Source: Micromonospora tarensis (GTDB lineage Bacteria > Actinomycetota > Actinomycetes > Mycobacteriales > Micromonosporaceae). Taken from it: a stretch of 64,000 bases of DNA. Position numbers and translations under genes: made by a program. The stretch's first letter is position 1; every line of letters begins with the position of its first letter. Location of the stretch: contig NZ_JAEVHL010000015.1 of NCBI RefSeq assembly GCF_016803395.1, forward strand, positions 1 to 64,000, written 5' to 3'. Shown here in pieces: positions 1-11,891 of the stretch. Below the pieces are notes generated by a model that was not told the DNA's origin, did not search any database, and saw only the letters and a program-made list of their open reading frames with translations.

Positions 1-1
1 C

Positions 2-2565
<2,564 letters not shown>

Positions 2566-2665
2566 TGATCATGACTGATTCACCGAACGCGTCGTTCGAG
2601 AGCGTGCGGACCGACAGGGCTGGGCACGAGATCCGACCCAGCTGGAACAGGCCGGATTGACAACG

Positions 2666-2701
2666 GCGGGCAGGCTCGGCGCGACAGCGGAGCCTGCCCG
2701 C
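2666..2701 (+). terminator. Hairpin terminator between convergent genes
   Basis: Perfect 12-bp stem (GCGGGCAGGCTC at 2666-2677 pairing with 2690-2701) with a 12-nt loop, about 100 nt after the cutinase stop and about 145 nt from the stop of the convergent alpha/beta hydrolase. It could serve both strands. Confidence 0.7.
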
Positions 2702-2847
2702 TCGTCGGATCGATCAACGCGACTCCGGTCGCCGCCCCGACGTCGGTCCTCAGCGCCCGGTCGGTGGGCGGTGGGCCCGTCCGGCCCGTCCGGGCCGGAC
2801 ACTGCGGCGCGAGAGCAGGTTCTACGCCTGCCCGGGCGACAGAACGC

Positions 2848-3597
2848 CTAGCCGGTGGTGGCGCGGGCGGCGGTGTCGATGAGGTCGGCGACAGGGCCGG
2901 GTTGAGAGACCGCCACGGCGTGGGACGCGTCGATCTCGACCGTGGTGGACCCGGCCCGTTGGGCCATGAAGCGCTGCAGCTCCGGCGGAATGCCCCGGTC
3001 CTGCGTGGTGACCAGGGTCCACGACGGGATGGTTTTCCAGGCGACCTTGGTCACCGCCCCGGTCTGGGCGCTCTCCGCGGCCGGCCGTTGGGTGACCGCC
3101 ATCAGTTCGGCGACGTCGGGGGCGACGTCAGCGGCGAACACAGCCGGGTACTTGTCCTGCTGGATGTACTGGTCCATGGCCGTGCCGCCGTCGGCGAGAG
3201 GGAACGGAACCATCTTGATGGAGGTGCCGAGTTGGCTTCCGGGATGCTCCATGATCAGGCCGACCACACTCTCGCCGACCTCCGGGCTGATGCTGGCGAC
3301 GTACACCAGAGCCTTCACGTTGGCGGCACCATCCGCGGCCTCCGTCATCACTGCGCCGCCGTACGAGTGAGCGGCCATCACGACCGGACCAGCCACGGTG
3401 TCCACAACAGAGCGAACGTAGGCGGCGTCCTGCTGCACACCGCGCAGCGGGTTGGCCACGGCCATCACCGGGTAGCCTCGCCGCTTGAGGTGAGCGATCA
3501 CCCCATGCCAGCTTGACGAGTCGGCGAACGCCCCGTGCACGAGCACGATAGTGGGTAGCCCTGCCCCCTGGCCGGACGTGTCAGGAGCAGTGTTCAT
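2848..3597 (-). CDS. Alpha/beta hydrolase
   Basis: 249-residue cytosolic alpha/beta hydrolase; no signal peptide. VLVHGAFADSSSW is the oxyanion-hole loop (HGxF) and AAHSYGGAV the nucleophile elbow (Ser). A late His (DASHAVAVSQP) completes the triad. The profile is that of the small esterase/pheophorbidase-like group (AB hydrolase_6), for which the substrate cannot be predicted. It is monocistronic: convergent with the cutinase gene, with more than 500 bp of non-coding DNA upstream. Confidence 0.85.
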   Translation of the reverse strand: MNTAPDTSGQGAGLPTIVLVHGAFADSSSWHGVIAHLKRRGYPVMAVANPLRGVQQDAAYVRSVVDTVAGPVVMAAHSYGGAVMTEAADGAANVKALVYVASISPEVGESVVGLIMEHPGSQLGTSIKMVPFPLADGGTAMDQYIQQDKYPAVFAADVAPDVAELMAVTQRPAAESAQTGAVTKVAWKTIPSWTLVTTQDRGIPPELQRFMAQRAGSTTVEIDASHAVAVSQPGPVADLIDTAARATTG

Positions 3598-4133
3598 TCG
3601 GCATCCCCTTCCGCAAAATCCTGTCGGGTGCTGGACGTGGAGGCACAGACCGGACGCGGCGAGAACGTTCGATGGGCGTCTCGCTGCCGGTCACACCGGG
3701 ACTGGGATTCCGGTACAGCACCAATATCCGGCACGAACGAGACTTCTGTCAGCGAGATTGAAGAAGCCGGGCGAATCCCCACAACCGATCGGCGGCCCGC
3801 TACCCCGCAACCACCGGCGAGGACGGTCCGTTCGGCCGGCGGGGCGCTCGAACCAATGTGCGCACCTTGCTGAGCGGACGGGTCCGGCCTGCTCCGCCGG
3901 GGCCCACCGGCATGATCCACTCGACGAGCCGCGCCACAACCCCGTCGGGTGCTCTGTCAGAGCCGCCCACCGCACGATCGATTATCAACTACGGCTTGAC
4001 GGCTCGGGTGCGAAATCGTCGTTGATCCGGGACCGGTGGGTGCCGGACGCTTGTGGCATCAGGCGCGGAGGTCGCCAGCCGGTCTCGGGCCACGCTCTGA
4101 GCAGAGCGGGGCCGTGCCCGTCGAAGGAACAGG
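3598..4133 (+). other. Intergenic region, no gene supported
   Basis: About 536 bp between the start codons of a divergent gene pair. Several overlapping ORFs in all frames lack family resemblance, ribosome sites and biased codon use, so none is called. Promoters of the flanking genes must lie here, but no clear -35/-10 pair was recognised. Confidence 0.5.
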
Positions 4134-4568
4134 ATGAGGGCAGGTATGGAGTTTTCGATGATGGGGATGGCGATCGCCGCGGGCAGCCCGACGGCGAGCG
4201 CGGCGTGGTTCACCGAACATCTCGGGTTCAAGGTCGGGGTCGACCTCGGCTGGTACGTGAACACCCAGCACGCCGATCATCCAACGGTCAGCCTGGACTT
4301 CGTGCAGCGCGACCACGAATCGTGGCCGCAGGCGACCCGGGGCAAGGCGGTGGTCGGCACGATGCTGGCGTTCCTGGTCGCCGACGTTGACGCCGAGTTC
4401 GAACGGCTGCGCTCCGCTGGGTTGGAGGTGGTCCTGCCGCTCGTGACCGAGCCGTGGGGACAGCGCCGATTCCAGGTCGCCGGCCCCGACGGGCTACTGG
4501 TGGAGGTGCTGCAGATGGTGGCGCCGGACCCGCAGTGGCTCGCCGACAACGGCCTGGCCGACGGTTGA
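4134..4568 (+). CDS. VOC (glyoxalase/bleomycin-resistance) family protein
   Basis: 144-residue single VOC module with two beta-alpha-beta-beta-beta repeats: MGMAIAAGSPTASAAWFTEH opens the first, TMLAFLVADVDAEFERL the second, and it ends with the typical FQVAGPDGLLVEVLQ. Members are metal-dependent lyases or dioxygenases, or binding proteins that sequester drugs; the substrate cannot be assigned. Two starts are possible: 4134 (AAGGA, 5-nt spacing) and 4146 (GAGGG, 5-nt spacing; product begins MEFSMMG). The LysR gene downstream is convergent. Confidence 0.85.
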   Translation: MRAGMEFSMMGMAIAAGSPTASAAWFTEHLGFKVGVDLGWYVNTQHADHPTVSLDFVQRDHESWPQATRGKAVVGTMLAFLVADVDAEFERLRSAGLEVVLPLVTEPWGQRRFQVAGPDGLLVEVLQMVAPDPQWLADNGLADG

Positions 4569-4654
4569 CGGTGTGCCGATCGGGAGCTGCGGCATTCGGC
4601 GGGACAACCGCTCCGGCTGAACCGCGACCCGGCCAACGTTGACGGTCAGCGCGA

Positions 4655-5545
4655 CTAGCGGGACAGCGGGGACAGCTCGTCGACGACCCGTGCCATCGAC
4701 CGGATGATCTCGGTCTCCGTCTCGGTGCGCCAGATCAGGGCGTAATCCAGGCGGGGCAGGTCGGTGATGGGCAACCACCGCACGTCCGGCATGGCCCAGT
4801 GGTCGGTCACGTGGACGGGGAAGACCTGGACCGTTTCGCCGAGGGCGACGAAATGGATGAGTTCGTCGCTGTTACCGACGGTTGCGCCACGTTTGATCGC
4901 ATGGCCGCGTGGGCTCTGAAACGGCAGGTACGCGTCTTCCCAGTAGTCCGGCAGGCGTTGCCCCGTTCCGTTCGGGAAGTCGGCGAGCATCTCCAGCGAC
5001 ACGGATGGCCGTCGGGCCAGTTCGTGGTCGGTCGACACCGCCAGGATCCGCCGGTCGCCGAAGAGGATCGGCCCCACCGTCAGGTCCGGTTCGTTCACGG
5101 GCAGCCAGGCGACGAGGATGTCATGTTCCGCCGCACGTAGCGCGGCGAACGGATCGACGAACGGGGCCCGGCGGATCTGCAACGACCACTGCGGGTGCCG
5201 CTGGCGGAACGTGTCCCAGAACGGGCGCAGGTCGTACGTGTTGAAAGGGATTATGCCCACGCGGAGCGTGCCGGTGATGCCCTGCGCGACCCGCCGGGCC
5301 CGTTTGACACTCGCCAGCAGGTCGGCGTGGACGGGCCGCAGGTCGTCGCGCAGCTGTTCGCCAAGCGGCGTGAGCCGGACGACACGGGTGGAGCGGTCGA
5401 ACAGCAGGCCACCGATGCGGCGTTCCTGCTGCTTGATGGTCTGGCTGACCCGCGCTGTGGTGACGTGCAGTCGCTGCGCTGTCCGACCGAAGTGCAGCTC
5501 TTCGGCGAGCACCAGAATGGTCTCGATGTCGCGCAGTTCCACCAT
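4655..5545 (-). CDS. LysR family transcriptional regulator
   Basis: 296 residues. The N-terminal winged helix-turn-helix (MVELRDIETILVLAEELHFG, then a recognition helix RLHVTTARVSQTIKQQERRIG) is followed by a linker helix and a LysR substrate-binding domain (from about residue 90, GTLRVGIIPFNTYDLRPF). It is divergent from the FMN-binding protein gene at 5759, with 213 bp between them. LysR regulators usually control the divergent gene and themselves, so that gene is the first candidate target. The inducer is unknown. Confidence 0.9.
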   Translation of the reverse strand: MVELRDIETILVLAEELHFGRTAQRLHVTTARVSQTIKQQERRIGGLLFDRSTRVVRLTPLGEQLRDDLRPVHADLLASVKRARRVAQGITGTLRVGIIPFNTYDLRPFWDTFRQRHPQWSLQIRRAPFVDPFAALRAAEHDILVAWLPVNEPDLTVGPILFGDRRILAVSTDHELARRPSVSLEMLADFPNGTGQRLPDYWEDAYLPFQSPRGHAIKRGATVGNSDELIHFVALGETVQVFPVHVTDHWAMPDVRWLPITDLPRLDYALIWRTETETEIIRSMARVVDELSPLSR

Positions 5546-5758
5546 GTTCCCGTTCGCGAGATGCCTGCCCCTGCCACTCGGCCCTATCCACTCGTCGACT
5601 CGCGGCTCGCCGGCCGTCCGACCAGCTCAGCGCCAGTTGGCCGGCAGGCGTGCGCAGGGTCGGTCCGCCCACGGACGGATCAGGGAGATCAGGATGACCG
5701 GTGTCGCGAGCAGGACGTGGGCAGGGATGCGGGTGGGCGGTCGATTAGGGTCGGCAGC

Positions 5759-6418
5759 ATGACGCCTGCCCCTGCCGCCAGTGCTTTCGACGAGCTGCGC
5801 CTGGACGCGGTTTCCGACCAGGAGGAGCTACGCCGGGCCTACGAACTTCCCAGCGACGCGGCAGTGCGCAAGCAGATGACCGAACTCACCGAGCAGACCC
5901 GGCGGCTGATCGGCTGCTCGTCGCTGGTCCTGGTCGCCACAGTGGATGCCAGCGGCAACTGTGACGTCTCCCCGCGCGGCGGCCCCGCGGGGTTCGTCGC
6001 CGTTCTGGACGCACGGACTGTGGCGATACCGGACGCCACCGGCAACAAACGTCTGGACAGCCTGCAGAACGTCGTCGGCACCGGCCGGGCCGGGTTGCTC
6101 TTCGTCATCCCGGGGCGCACCACGACGCTCAGGGTGAACGGCCGCGCCTGCGTCTCCACTCGCCCCGACCTGCTGTCCCAGCTGACCGCCGTGGGTAAGC
6201 CGCCGGCCAGTGCGCTGGTGCTGGGCATCGAGGAGGTCTACCCGCACTGCCCGAAGGCGCTGCTGCGCAGCGGTGCCTGGGACCCGGAGCAGTGGCTGCC
6301 GGCGGACGCCCAGCCGACCTCGGCCGAGGTGACGCTTGCCCAACTGCGGATGCCCGAGCTGACCATCGCCGACATCGAGCAGGCCGAGGCGGACTCGCTG
6401 AAGTACCGGTACGAGTGA
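5759..6418 (+). CDS. Pyridoxamine 5'-phosphate oxidase-like FMN-binding protein
   Basis: 219 residues. The start at 5759 (MTPAPAASAFDELRLD) was chosen because upstream sequence in this frame overlaps the LysR gene. The split-barrel flavin fold is visible: SSLVLVATVDASGNCDVSPRGGPAGFV, then IPDATGNKRLDSLQNVVGTG, then LRVNGRACVS. This matches the MSMEG_1061-type branch (about 200-220 aa) of the PNPOx-like superfamily, F420- or FMN-dependent reductases and oxidases. A C-terminal extension (about residues 165-219) includes PHCPKALLRSGAW. It is convergent with the ATP-grasp operon with 25 bp between stops. Reaction unknown. Confidence 0.85.
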   Translation: MTPAPAASAFDELRLDAVSDQEELRRAYELPSDAAVRKQMTELTEQTRRLIGCSSLVLVATVDASGNCDVSPRGGPAGFVAVLDARTVAIPDATGNKRLDSLQNVVGTGRAGLLFVIPGRTTTLRVNGRACVSTRPDLLSQLTAVGKPPASALVLGIEEVYPHCPKALLRSGAWDPEQWLPADAQPTSAEVTLAQLRMPELTIADIEQAEADSLKYRYE

Positions 6419-6443
6419 CAGCACAGCCGTGCGGTAGCCGGGG

Positions 6444-7682
6444 TCAGGGTTCGTAGGTCAGCGCCAGTTGGGCCACGGCCGCGTCGGCGGCCACCGCCGC
6501 CTGGTGGGCCGAGTCGGCACTGGTGATCACATAGCCCAGGCGCTCGTGGCTGTTCCGCGGGTGGGTGGTCCGCTGGCCGGGGACCGCCTTGATCCGGGAC
6601 GCGACCACCTCCGGGAAGCGGGCCAGGACGGCGGTGTCCGGCAGCGCGGCGACCGTACCGCTCCGCCCGGCCAGGAACCGGATCGCGGCACCGCCCTGGC
6701 TGGTGGGTGCCAGCTCGGGACGGTTGCCGGTCGCGGCGACGATGGTCTGGTCGAGCAGGCTGACGCCGGTGGCGTGGCGCACCAGATCGGGGACGAAGTC
6801 GCCGCCGGCCCGGGCGTTCACCTCGATCAGGACCGGTCCCCGATCGGTCAGCTTGACCTCGGTGTGCGCCGGGCCGAAGTCGAACCCGATGGCGTTCAGC
6901 GCCGCCAACGCCACGTCGACCGCCGCCTCGCGCACCTGCTTCGGTAGGCCGGACGGGAACGTGTGACCCAGCTCGATGAAGTACGGCACCGGGCCGAGCA
7001 GCTTGTCCGTCACCCCCAGAACCACAGTGCGCCCGTCGGCGGTGAACGTCTCCACGCTGACCTCATGCCCGAACAGGCACTCCTCGACCAGCCCGCCCGG
7101 CACCCGCGGTTGCCCCTTGGAGTTGGTCCGGGAGGCGACGAGTTCGGTCATCCGGGTGTGCGCCTGCTCCCGGCTGTGGCACAGCGTCACACCGATGCTG
7201 GCCGACTCGTCCACCGGCTTGATCACGCAGGGTACGCCGATCTCGTCGAGCACCTCGTCCAGCAGGGCGGCGGAGTCGACAAATCGGAAGCCGGGCACCG
7301 GCACCCCCGCCTCGCGGCAGACCACACGGCACCGGCCCTTGTCCCGGGCGATGTCGGCGGCGGCCGGATCCAGCCCGGGCAGACCCAGGCGACGAGCGGT
7401 CGCCGCGGTCACCGGCACGAAGTACTCCATCACCGTCATCACGCCGCCCACCGTGCCGGGCAGCGCGCGCAGCGCCTTCGCCATCACGTCGGGATTCTGC
7501 GTGTCGCACTCGACGATCTCGTCGGCGAGGTCACTGATGGTCCGGGCCGCGTCCGGGTCGGTGTTGTACTTGGCCAGGTCCGAGGTGAGGAACGCGATCC
7601 GCAGGCCGCGCTCGTGGGCCAGGCGCAGCGCCTGCATGCCGGTACCGGTCATGTTGCTCTCGACGAACGCGAGGAACGTCAT
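6444..7682 (-). CDS. ATP-grasp ligase
   Basis: 412-residue ATP-grasp enzyme of the carbamoyl-phosphate-synthase-like/amino-acid ligase group. Such enzymes activate a carboxylate as acyl phosphate and join it to an amine or other nucleophile. The N-terminal Rossmann-like part starts MTFLAFVESNMTGTG. The ATP-binding lysine strand is VPCVIKPVDESASIGV, and the Mg-binding strand is VLIEVNARAGGDF. The start at 7682 gives a 4-bp ATGA overlap with the preceding small gene; the longer open frame to 7904 would run into the carbamoyltransferase gene. Last gene of a minus-strand operon starting near 14255. Substrates unknown; amide or peptide bond formation in the pathway is an inference. Confidence 0.9.
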   Translation of the reverse strand: MTFLAFVESNMTGTGMQALRLAHERGLRIAFLTSDLAKYNTDPDAARTISDLADEIVECDTQNPDVMAKALRALPGTVGGVMTVMEYFVPVTAATARRLGLPGLDPAAADIARDKGRCRVVCREAGVPVPGFRFVDSAALLDEVLDEIGVPCVIKPVDESASIGVTLCHSREQAHTRMTELVASRTNSKGQPRVPGGLVEECLFGHEVSVETFTADGRTVVLGVTDKLLGPVPYFIELGHTFPSGLPKQVREAAVDVALAALNAIGFDFGPAHTEVKLTDRGPVLIEVNARAGGDFVPDLVRHATGVSLLDQTIVAATGNRPELAPTSQGGAAIRFLAGRSGTVAALPDTAVLARFPEVVASRIKAVPGQRTTHPRNSHERLGYVITSADSAHQAAVAADAAVAQLALTYEP

Positions 7683-7849
7683 CGGGTCACGCTCCCGGTC
7701 ACCGCGGCGCGCCCGACCGGGGTGTAGTGCCAGTAGCTGTCCTGCTCGGGGCGGACGGCCCGGTCCAGCGGATCCCGTACGAGACGGGCCACGAACCCAG
7801 CCGGCACCACGACCAGTAGGTACACCACGGCGAGCAAAAAGTTCCGCAT
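7679..7849 (-). CDS. 56-residue SxtJ-like membrane peptide
   Basis: A short gene between the carbamoyltransferase stop (7859) and the ATP-grasp start (ATGA overlap at 7679-7682), with an AAGGAG ribosome site just upstream. The product has one hydrophobic segment (FLLAVVYLLVVVPAGFVARL, about residues 4-23), then RDPLDRAVRPEQDSYWHYTP. A hydrophobic helix followed by a short basic segment ending in SYW resembles the C-terminal part of SxtJ-type membrane proteins that accompany NodU/SxtI-type carbamoyltransferases. It would sit in the membrane, perhaps tethering the carbamoyltransferase. Existence is well supported by position and codon use; the SxtJ relation is from memory of the family pattern and moderately sure. 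Confidence 0.75.
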   Translation of the reverse strand: MRNFLLAVVYLLVVVPAGFVARLVRDPLDRAVRPEQDSYWHYTPVGRAAVTGSVTR

Positions 7850-7858
7850 CAGACTCCT

Positions 7859-9694
7859 TCAGTCCAGGGGGATCTCGGTACGCCAGTTGTCGTCGGCGGT
7901 CCACGGCGGCTGCTCGGCCTTGTCGAGAAGGAAGCTACCGATCACCAGGTAGTCGACGTTGGTCCGCATGAAGCAGGTGTACGCCTCGGCGGGGGTGTTG
8001 ACGATCGGCTCGCCGCGCACGTTGAAGGAGGTGTTGACCAGCACCGGGCAGCCGGTGTGCTCCTTGAACGCGCCGAGCAACGCGTGGAACGCGGGGTTCA
8101 CGTCCGGTCCGACGGTCTGCACCCGCGCCGAGTGGTCGACGTGGGTGACAGCGGGAATCGTGGAGCGCCGCACCTTCAGCAGATCCAGCCCGGTACGCTC
8201 GCCGCCCGACCGCACCTCCAGCCGATGCTGGTCGGCCACCCCGGCGACCAGCAGCATGTACGGGCTCTCCTGGTTGATCTCGAAGTAGTCCTTGGCGTGC
8301 TCGGCCAGCACCGCGGGCGCGAACGGCCGGAACGACTCCCGAAACTTGATCTTCAGATTCATCGTGGACTGCATGTCCGGGTTTCGCGGGTCGCCGAGGA
8401 TCGACCGGGCACCGAGCGCACGCGGCCCGAACTCCATCCGGCCCTGGTGCCAGCCGACGATAGCCCCGTCGGCCAGCTTCTCCGCGACGGTACGGCTGAG
8501 CTCGTCCCGTTCCATCCGCCGGTACGGGATGGCGTGCCCGTCCAGGTAGGCGCCGATCTCCGCATCGCTGTACGCCGGGCCGAGCAGCGACCCGGCCATC
8601 GCGTCCCGGCCGGTGGCGAGGTGCTCGCGCCGCGCCCCGCGCTCCGCCGTGACCGCCAGCGCCGCACCCAGCGCGCCTCCGGCGTCCCCGGCGGCCGGCT
8701 GGATCCAGATCTCGTCGAAGACCCCCGCCTCGGCGAGCTTGCCGTTGCCGACGCAGTTCAGCGCGACCCCGCCGGCCAGGCAGAGCCGCCGCTCCCCGGT
8801 GAGCTCGCGAGCCGTGGCGGCCAGCCGCAGCATGACCTCCTCGGTGACCTGCTGTACCGAGGCGGCCAGGTCGAACTCGCGCTCGGTCAACGCCCCCTCG
8901 GGCGAGCGCCGCGGGCCGTCGAAGAGCCGCTCGAAGCCACGGCCGGTCATCACCTGGCCACGGTGGTACTCGAAGTAGCGCATGTCGAGCTTGAACGTGC
9001 CGTCCGGCTTGAGGTCGATCAGCTTCTCTCGGATCCGGTCGGCGAAGCGGGGTCGCCCGTACGGCGCCAGGCCCATCAGCTTGTACTCCCCGGAGTCCAC
9101 CTTGAATCCGCAGAAGTAGGTGAACGCCGAGTAGAGCAGCCCGAGCGAATGCGGGAAGCGCAGCTCGGCGAGCTGGTCCAGCCTGTCGCCGCGGCCGTGC
9201 CACAGCGTGGTCGTGGCCCACTCGCCGACCCCGTCGATGCAGAGCACCGCGGCCGACTCGTACGGGCTGGGGAAGAAGGCTGACGCCGCGTGGGACTCGT
9301 GGTGTTTGCGTACCGAGATCGGCGGCACCGTGCCGAGGCCCAGCGCCGCGAGCTCGCGCTCCACCTGGCGCGGGGTGCGCAGCTTCCAGCTCAGCCACGG
9401 CGGCAGAGTGGCCTGGAAGGACTGCCGGCCACGCGGCACGGCACCGAGATAGGTGGCCAGGACCCGGCGGAACTTCAGGCTGGCGTCCTCGTAGTACGCC
9501 ACCGCCGTCACGTCGTCGAGGGTGACCCCCGCCGCGCGGAGGCAGTACTGCACCGCGCGGGCCGGAAAGGACCGGTCGTGGCGCCGGCGGGTGAACCGTT
9601 CCTCCTGCGCGGCGGCGATCGGTCGGCCGCCGTCGACAAGCGCGGCAGCGCTGTCGTGATAGTAGGCAGAGATCCCGAGGACGAGGTCAGTCAT
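7859..9694 (-). CDS. NodU/CmcH-family carbamoyltransferase
   Basis: 611 residues, normal for the family (about 570-620). These enzymes form carbamoyl-adenylate from carbamoyl phosphate and ATP in a C-terminal YrdC-like domain, then transfer the carbamoyl group to a hydroxyl in the N-terminal Kae1-like domain. Motifs: LGISAYYHDSAAAL at the N-terminus, KHHESHAASAFFPS (metal-binding His cluster, about residue 130), VLCIDGVGEW, and FGPRALGARSILGDPRNP in the C-terminal half. The start overlaps the end of the upstream gene by 8 bp. O-carbamoylation of a pathway product is the expected role, as in cephamycin, novobiocin, Nod factor and saxitoxin biosynthesis. Confidence 0.95.
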   Translation of the reverse strand: MTDLVLGISAYYHDSAAALVDGGRPIAAAQEERFTRRRHDRSFPARAVQYCLRAAGVTLDDVTAVAYYEDASLKFRRVLATYLGAVPRGRQSFQATLPPWLSWKLRTPRQVERELAALGLGTVPPISVRKHHESHAASAFFPSPYESAAVLCIDGVGEWATTTLWHGRGDRLDQLAELRFPHSLGLLYSAFTYFCGFKVDSGEYKLMGLAPYGRPRFADRIREKLIDLKPDGTFKLDMRYFEYHRGQVMTGRGFERLFDGPRRSPEGALTEREFDLAASVQQVTEEVMLRLAATARELTGERRLCLAGGVALNCVGNGKLAEAGVFDEIWIQPAAGDAGGALGAALAVTAERGARREHLATGRDAMAGSLLGPAYSDAEIGAYLDGHAIPYRRMERDELSRTVAEKLADGAIVGWHQGRMEFGPRALGARSILGDPRNPDMQSTMNLKIKFRESFRPFAPAVLAEHAKDYFEINQESPYMLLVAGVADQHRLEVRSGGERTGLDLLKVRRSTIPAVTHVDHSARVQTVGPDVNPAFHALLGAFKEHTGCPVLVNTSFNVRGEPIVNTPAEAYTCFMRTNVDYLVIGSFLLDKAEQPPWTADDNWRTEIPLD

Positions 9695-11882
9695 CGTGTG
9701 CGCCTTCCCGGCTCTGGCTGCGGCGGCTGGTGCGTCTGGCCCGCCCGGCGGCCCAGCGGGCCATCAGGCCGTTGGGCGGGTTGAGGGATCGGAAGCCGCG
9801 GCGGATCCGCGGCCACGCGGCATCGCGCAGGGCCGGTTCGCCGGACGTCGAGCCGGCGGCCATGAACGTGTTGATGGCGTCGGCCGCCCACGCGGAGTGG
9901 CCGGTGGCGACGTTGTCGATGGTGTTGTGCAGGTCGACGAAGCGGGTGTCGAAGCCGTACTTCTTCAGCGCGAGCCGGGCCCGCCGGTAGCTGCCGCCGA
10001 CGCCGGAGAGCTCCATCGCGAGGTTCAGCCCGAGGATCTCCGGCAGGAACGTGCGCGGGAAGCGCCCGATGCTGAGCCAGTACACCGGCAGCTCGAACGA
10101 ACGCTCCGCGAAGCCGGGCCAGCGCGCGAACTCCAGCGTGCCGGTCGGCGGCAGGTCATGGCCCATGCCGGCGATCAGCTGCCGGTAGATCAGCGGGTGG
10201 TTGAGCCGTGGCTCGCCGTTGCCCAGCTCGTCCCAGTACGTCTCGAACAGGGAGAAGCCGATCGGCGAGGAGGCGAGTTCGTAGTCGGTGAACCCCTGCA
10301 GCCAGGCCCCGTCGATCATGGTGAGCGGCGCGAGCTGCACGGACGACTCGATCAGCTCCTCCCGGGTGGGCAGGGCGTCGGCACCGCTCCGCTCGAATCC
10401 GGCCGCGTGCCGCTCGTGCTGTGCGGCCAGCCACGGCCGCAGCCCTTCGGCGGGCCATCGCTGCGGCAGCATCACCTCCGCTTCCGCCATCCGATGACCG
10501 GCGCGGCCGAGCCAGCCGTGCACGTACTCGACGGCATAGCGCCGCAACTCCGGGGTGATCGTCCGGCGTTGCAGCAGCGCGTAGGCGGTACGGAGGTCGG
10601 GTTTGCCGGTCGTTGAGCTGGCGGAGCGGTAGACCCGCCAACGCGGCGCCGGTGGCTCCCCGGCCGCGCGGTGTGAGTCGGTGTCGGTGGCCGCTGACGC
10701 GTCGGCCTCCGTGCCGGCCGCGATCTCGGCGCCGTCCAGACTGGCCACCCAGCGCCGGACCACCACCACGTCCTCGGGGGCGAAGACGCGGAACATCGCG
10801 CCCCGCTCCCCGATCAGGCCGGTGATCAGCGGGCTGCGGTCGGGGCTGCCGGGCCGGATGAGCTTGCTGCGGGACAGCGCCCTCAGCAGCGGCCACGGGT
10901 CGGTCTGCGCCTCGGTCATCCACTGCGAGAGCGGCCGGCCCTCAAGCGGGAACGACTGGTGGTACACCGCCCCCTCGCGGGCCCGCACGCGCACCAGCTC
11001 GGCCATCTCCTCGGCCGGATCCAGGGACCGGAGCAGCTCCGAACGCACCTGCGCGTGCCACACCCGGACCGCGGCGAACGCCCAGCGGAAGCCGAGCGCG
11101 ACCCGGTCCCTGTCGCACCGACCGGCGGCGGCAGCCGACAGCTCGGTGGCGGTCACCGACTCCGGGCCGTGCGCCGAACCCAGGTCCAGCGCCTGCCAGT
11201 AGGGCAGCGGGAGGGCGGCCCGGGCACTGGCGAGCGGCGGCGGCAGCCCAACCGCCCGCAGGCAGCGGTCCGCGCCGAGGATCTCCGGGCGCAGCTCCTC
11301 CGGGCGTCGGCTCATCAGCAGCAGCAGCGCCGGCAGGTAGAAGGCTCGGTCGGCGATGCGCTGGTCGAGCGCGATCCCGGCGACCGGGCTCGCGTTGTCG
11401 GCGAGCCGGAGGTCCCGCAGCAGCGCGAGGAACGCGTGGCCCCGTGAGTCGCGGGCGTGTCCGGCGCCGACATCCCCGGCGTACAGCCGCAGGCACACCA
11501 GGGCGAGGTCGTCGTCCGCCTCGGCCATGCTGGTCAGCCACTGTAGCCAGGCGCCGGCCACCAGGCCCAGCGGCGCGCAGCCGAGCACCGCGCGGCGCAG
11601 CAGCACGTCCCGGCCGTCGTCGTCGGGTTCGGCGTCGTCCCACAGTCGCCGGTAGCGTTCGGCCTCCCGGTCCGACCAGGTCCGCACCTCCCGGGCGGCG
11701 GTCTCGAGATCGAAATCGTCCACCACCGGCCCGGCCACGCGGTGCAGTTCGGTGTGGATGTCGGCGACGGCCTGCGGGGCCACCTCGCACTCCGGGTCGG
11801 TCATGTCGGCGTACAGGGTGCGCAGCCAGGCCGGTGCCGGCCCGTGCCGGGGCGCCGCGCTGGTCAGCGTGGGCACAGCCAT
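9687..11882 (-). CDS. Large protein with haem-oxygenase-like (iron-containing redox enzyme) fold, apparently duplicated
   Basis: 731 residues. The C-terminal ~240 residues (from PTREELIESSVQLAPLTM) look like an 'iron-containing redox enzyme' of the haem-oxygenase-like di-iron oxidase superfamily. Visible there are GAWLQGFTDYEL, SLFETYWDELGNGEP, PEILGLNLAMELSGVGG and a late His-rich helix VDLHNTIDNVATGHSAW. The first ~200 residues carry a parallel signature (LGLVAGAWLQWLTS, YAGDVGAGHARDS, PEILGADRCLRAVGLP), suggesting an internal duplication with a degenerate first copy. Known members use dioxygen for N-oxygenation, oxidative cleavage or desaturation. Starts 9 nt after the 28-residue peptide gene; overlaps the carbamoyltransferase start. 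Fold call moderate; the reaction is unknown. Confidence 0.7.
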   Translation of the reverse strand: MAVPTLTSAAPRHGPAPAWLRTLYADMTDPECEVAPQAVADIHTELHRVAGPVVDDFDLETAAREVRTWSDREAERYRRLWDDAEPDDDGRDVLLRRAVLGCAPLGLVAGAWLQWLTSMAEADDDLALVCLRLYAGDVGAGHARDSRGHAFLALLRDLRLADNASPVAGIALDQRIADRAFYLPALLLLMSRRPEELRPEILGADRCLRAVGLPPPLASARAALPLPYWQALDLGSAHGPESVTATELSAAAAGRCDRDRVALGFRWAFAAVRVWHAQVRSELLRSLDPAEEMAELVRVRAREGAVYHQSFPLEGRPLSQWMTEAQTDPWPLLRALSRSKLIRPGSPDRSPLITGLIGERGAMFRVFAPEDVVVVRRWVASLDGAEIAAGTEADASAATDTDSHRAAGEPPAPRWRVYRSASSTTGKPDLRTAYALLQRRTITPELRRYAVEYVHGWLGRAGHRMAEAEVMLPQRWPAEGLRPWLAAQHERHAAGFERSGADALPTREELIESSVQLAPLTMIDGAWLQGFTDYELASSPIGFSLFETYWDELGNGEPRLNHPLIYRQLIAGMGHDLPPTGTLEFARWPGFAERSFELPVYWLSIGRFPRTFLPEILGLNLAMELSGVGGSYRRARLALKKYGFDTRFVDLHNTIDNVATGHSAWAADAINTFMAAGSTSGEPALRDAAWPRIRRGFRSLNPPNGLMARWAAGRARRTSRRSQSREGAHDD

Positions 11883-11891
11883 TGGGTCACC

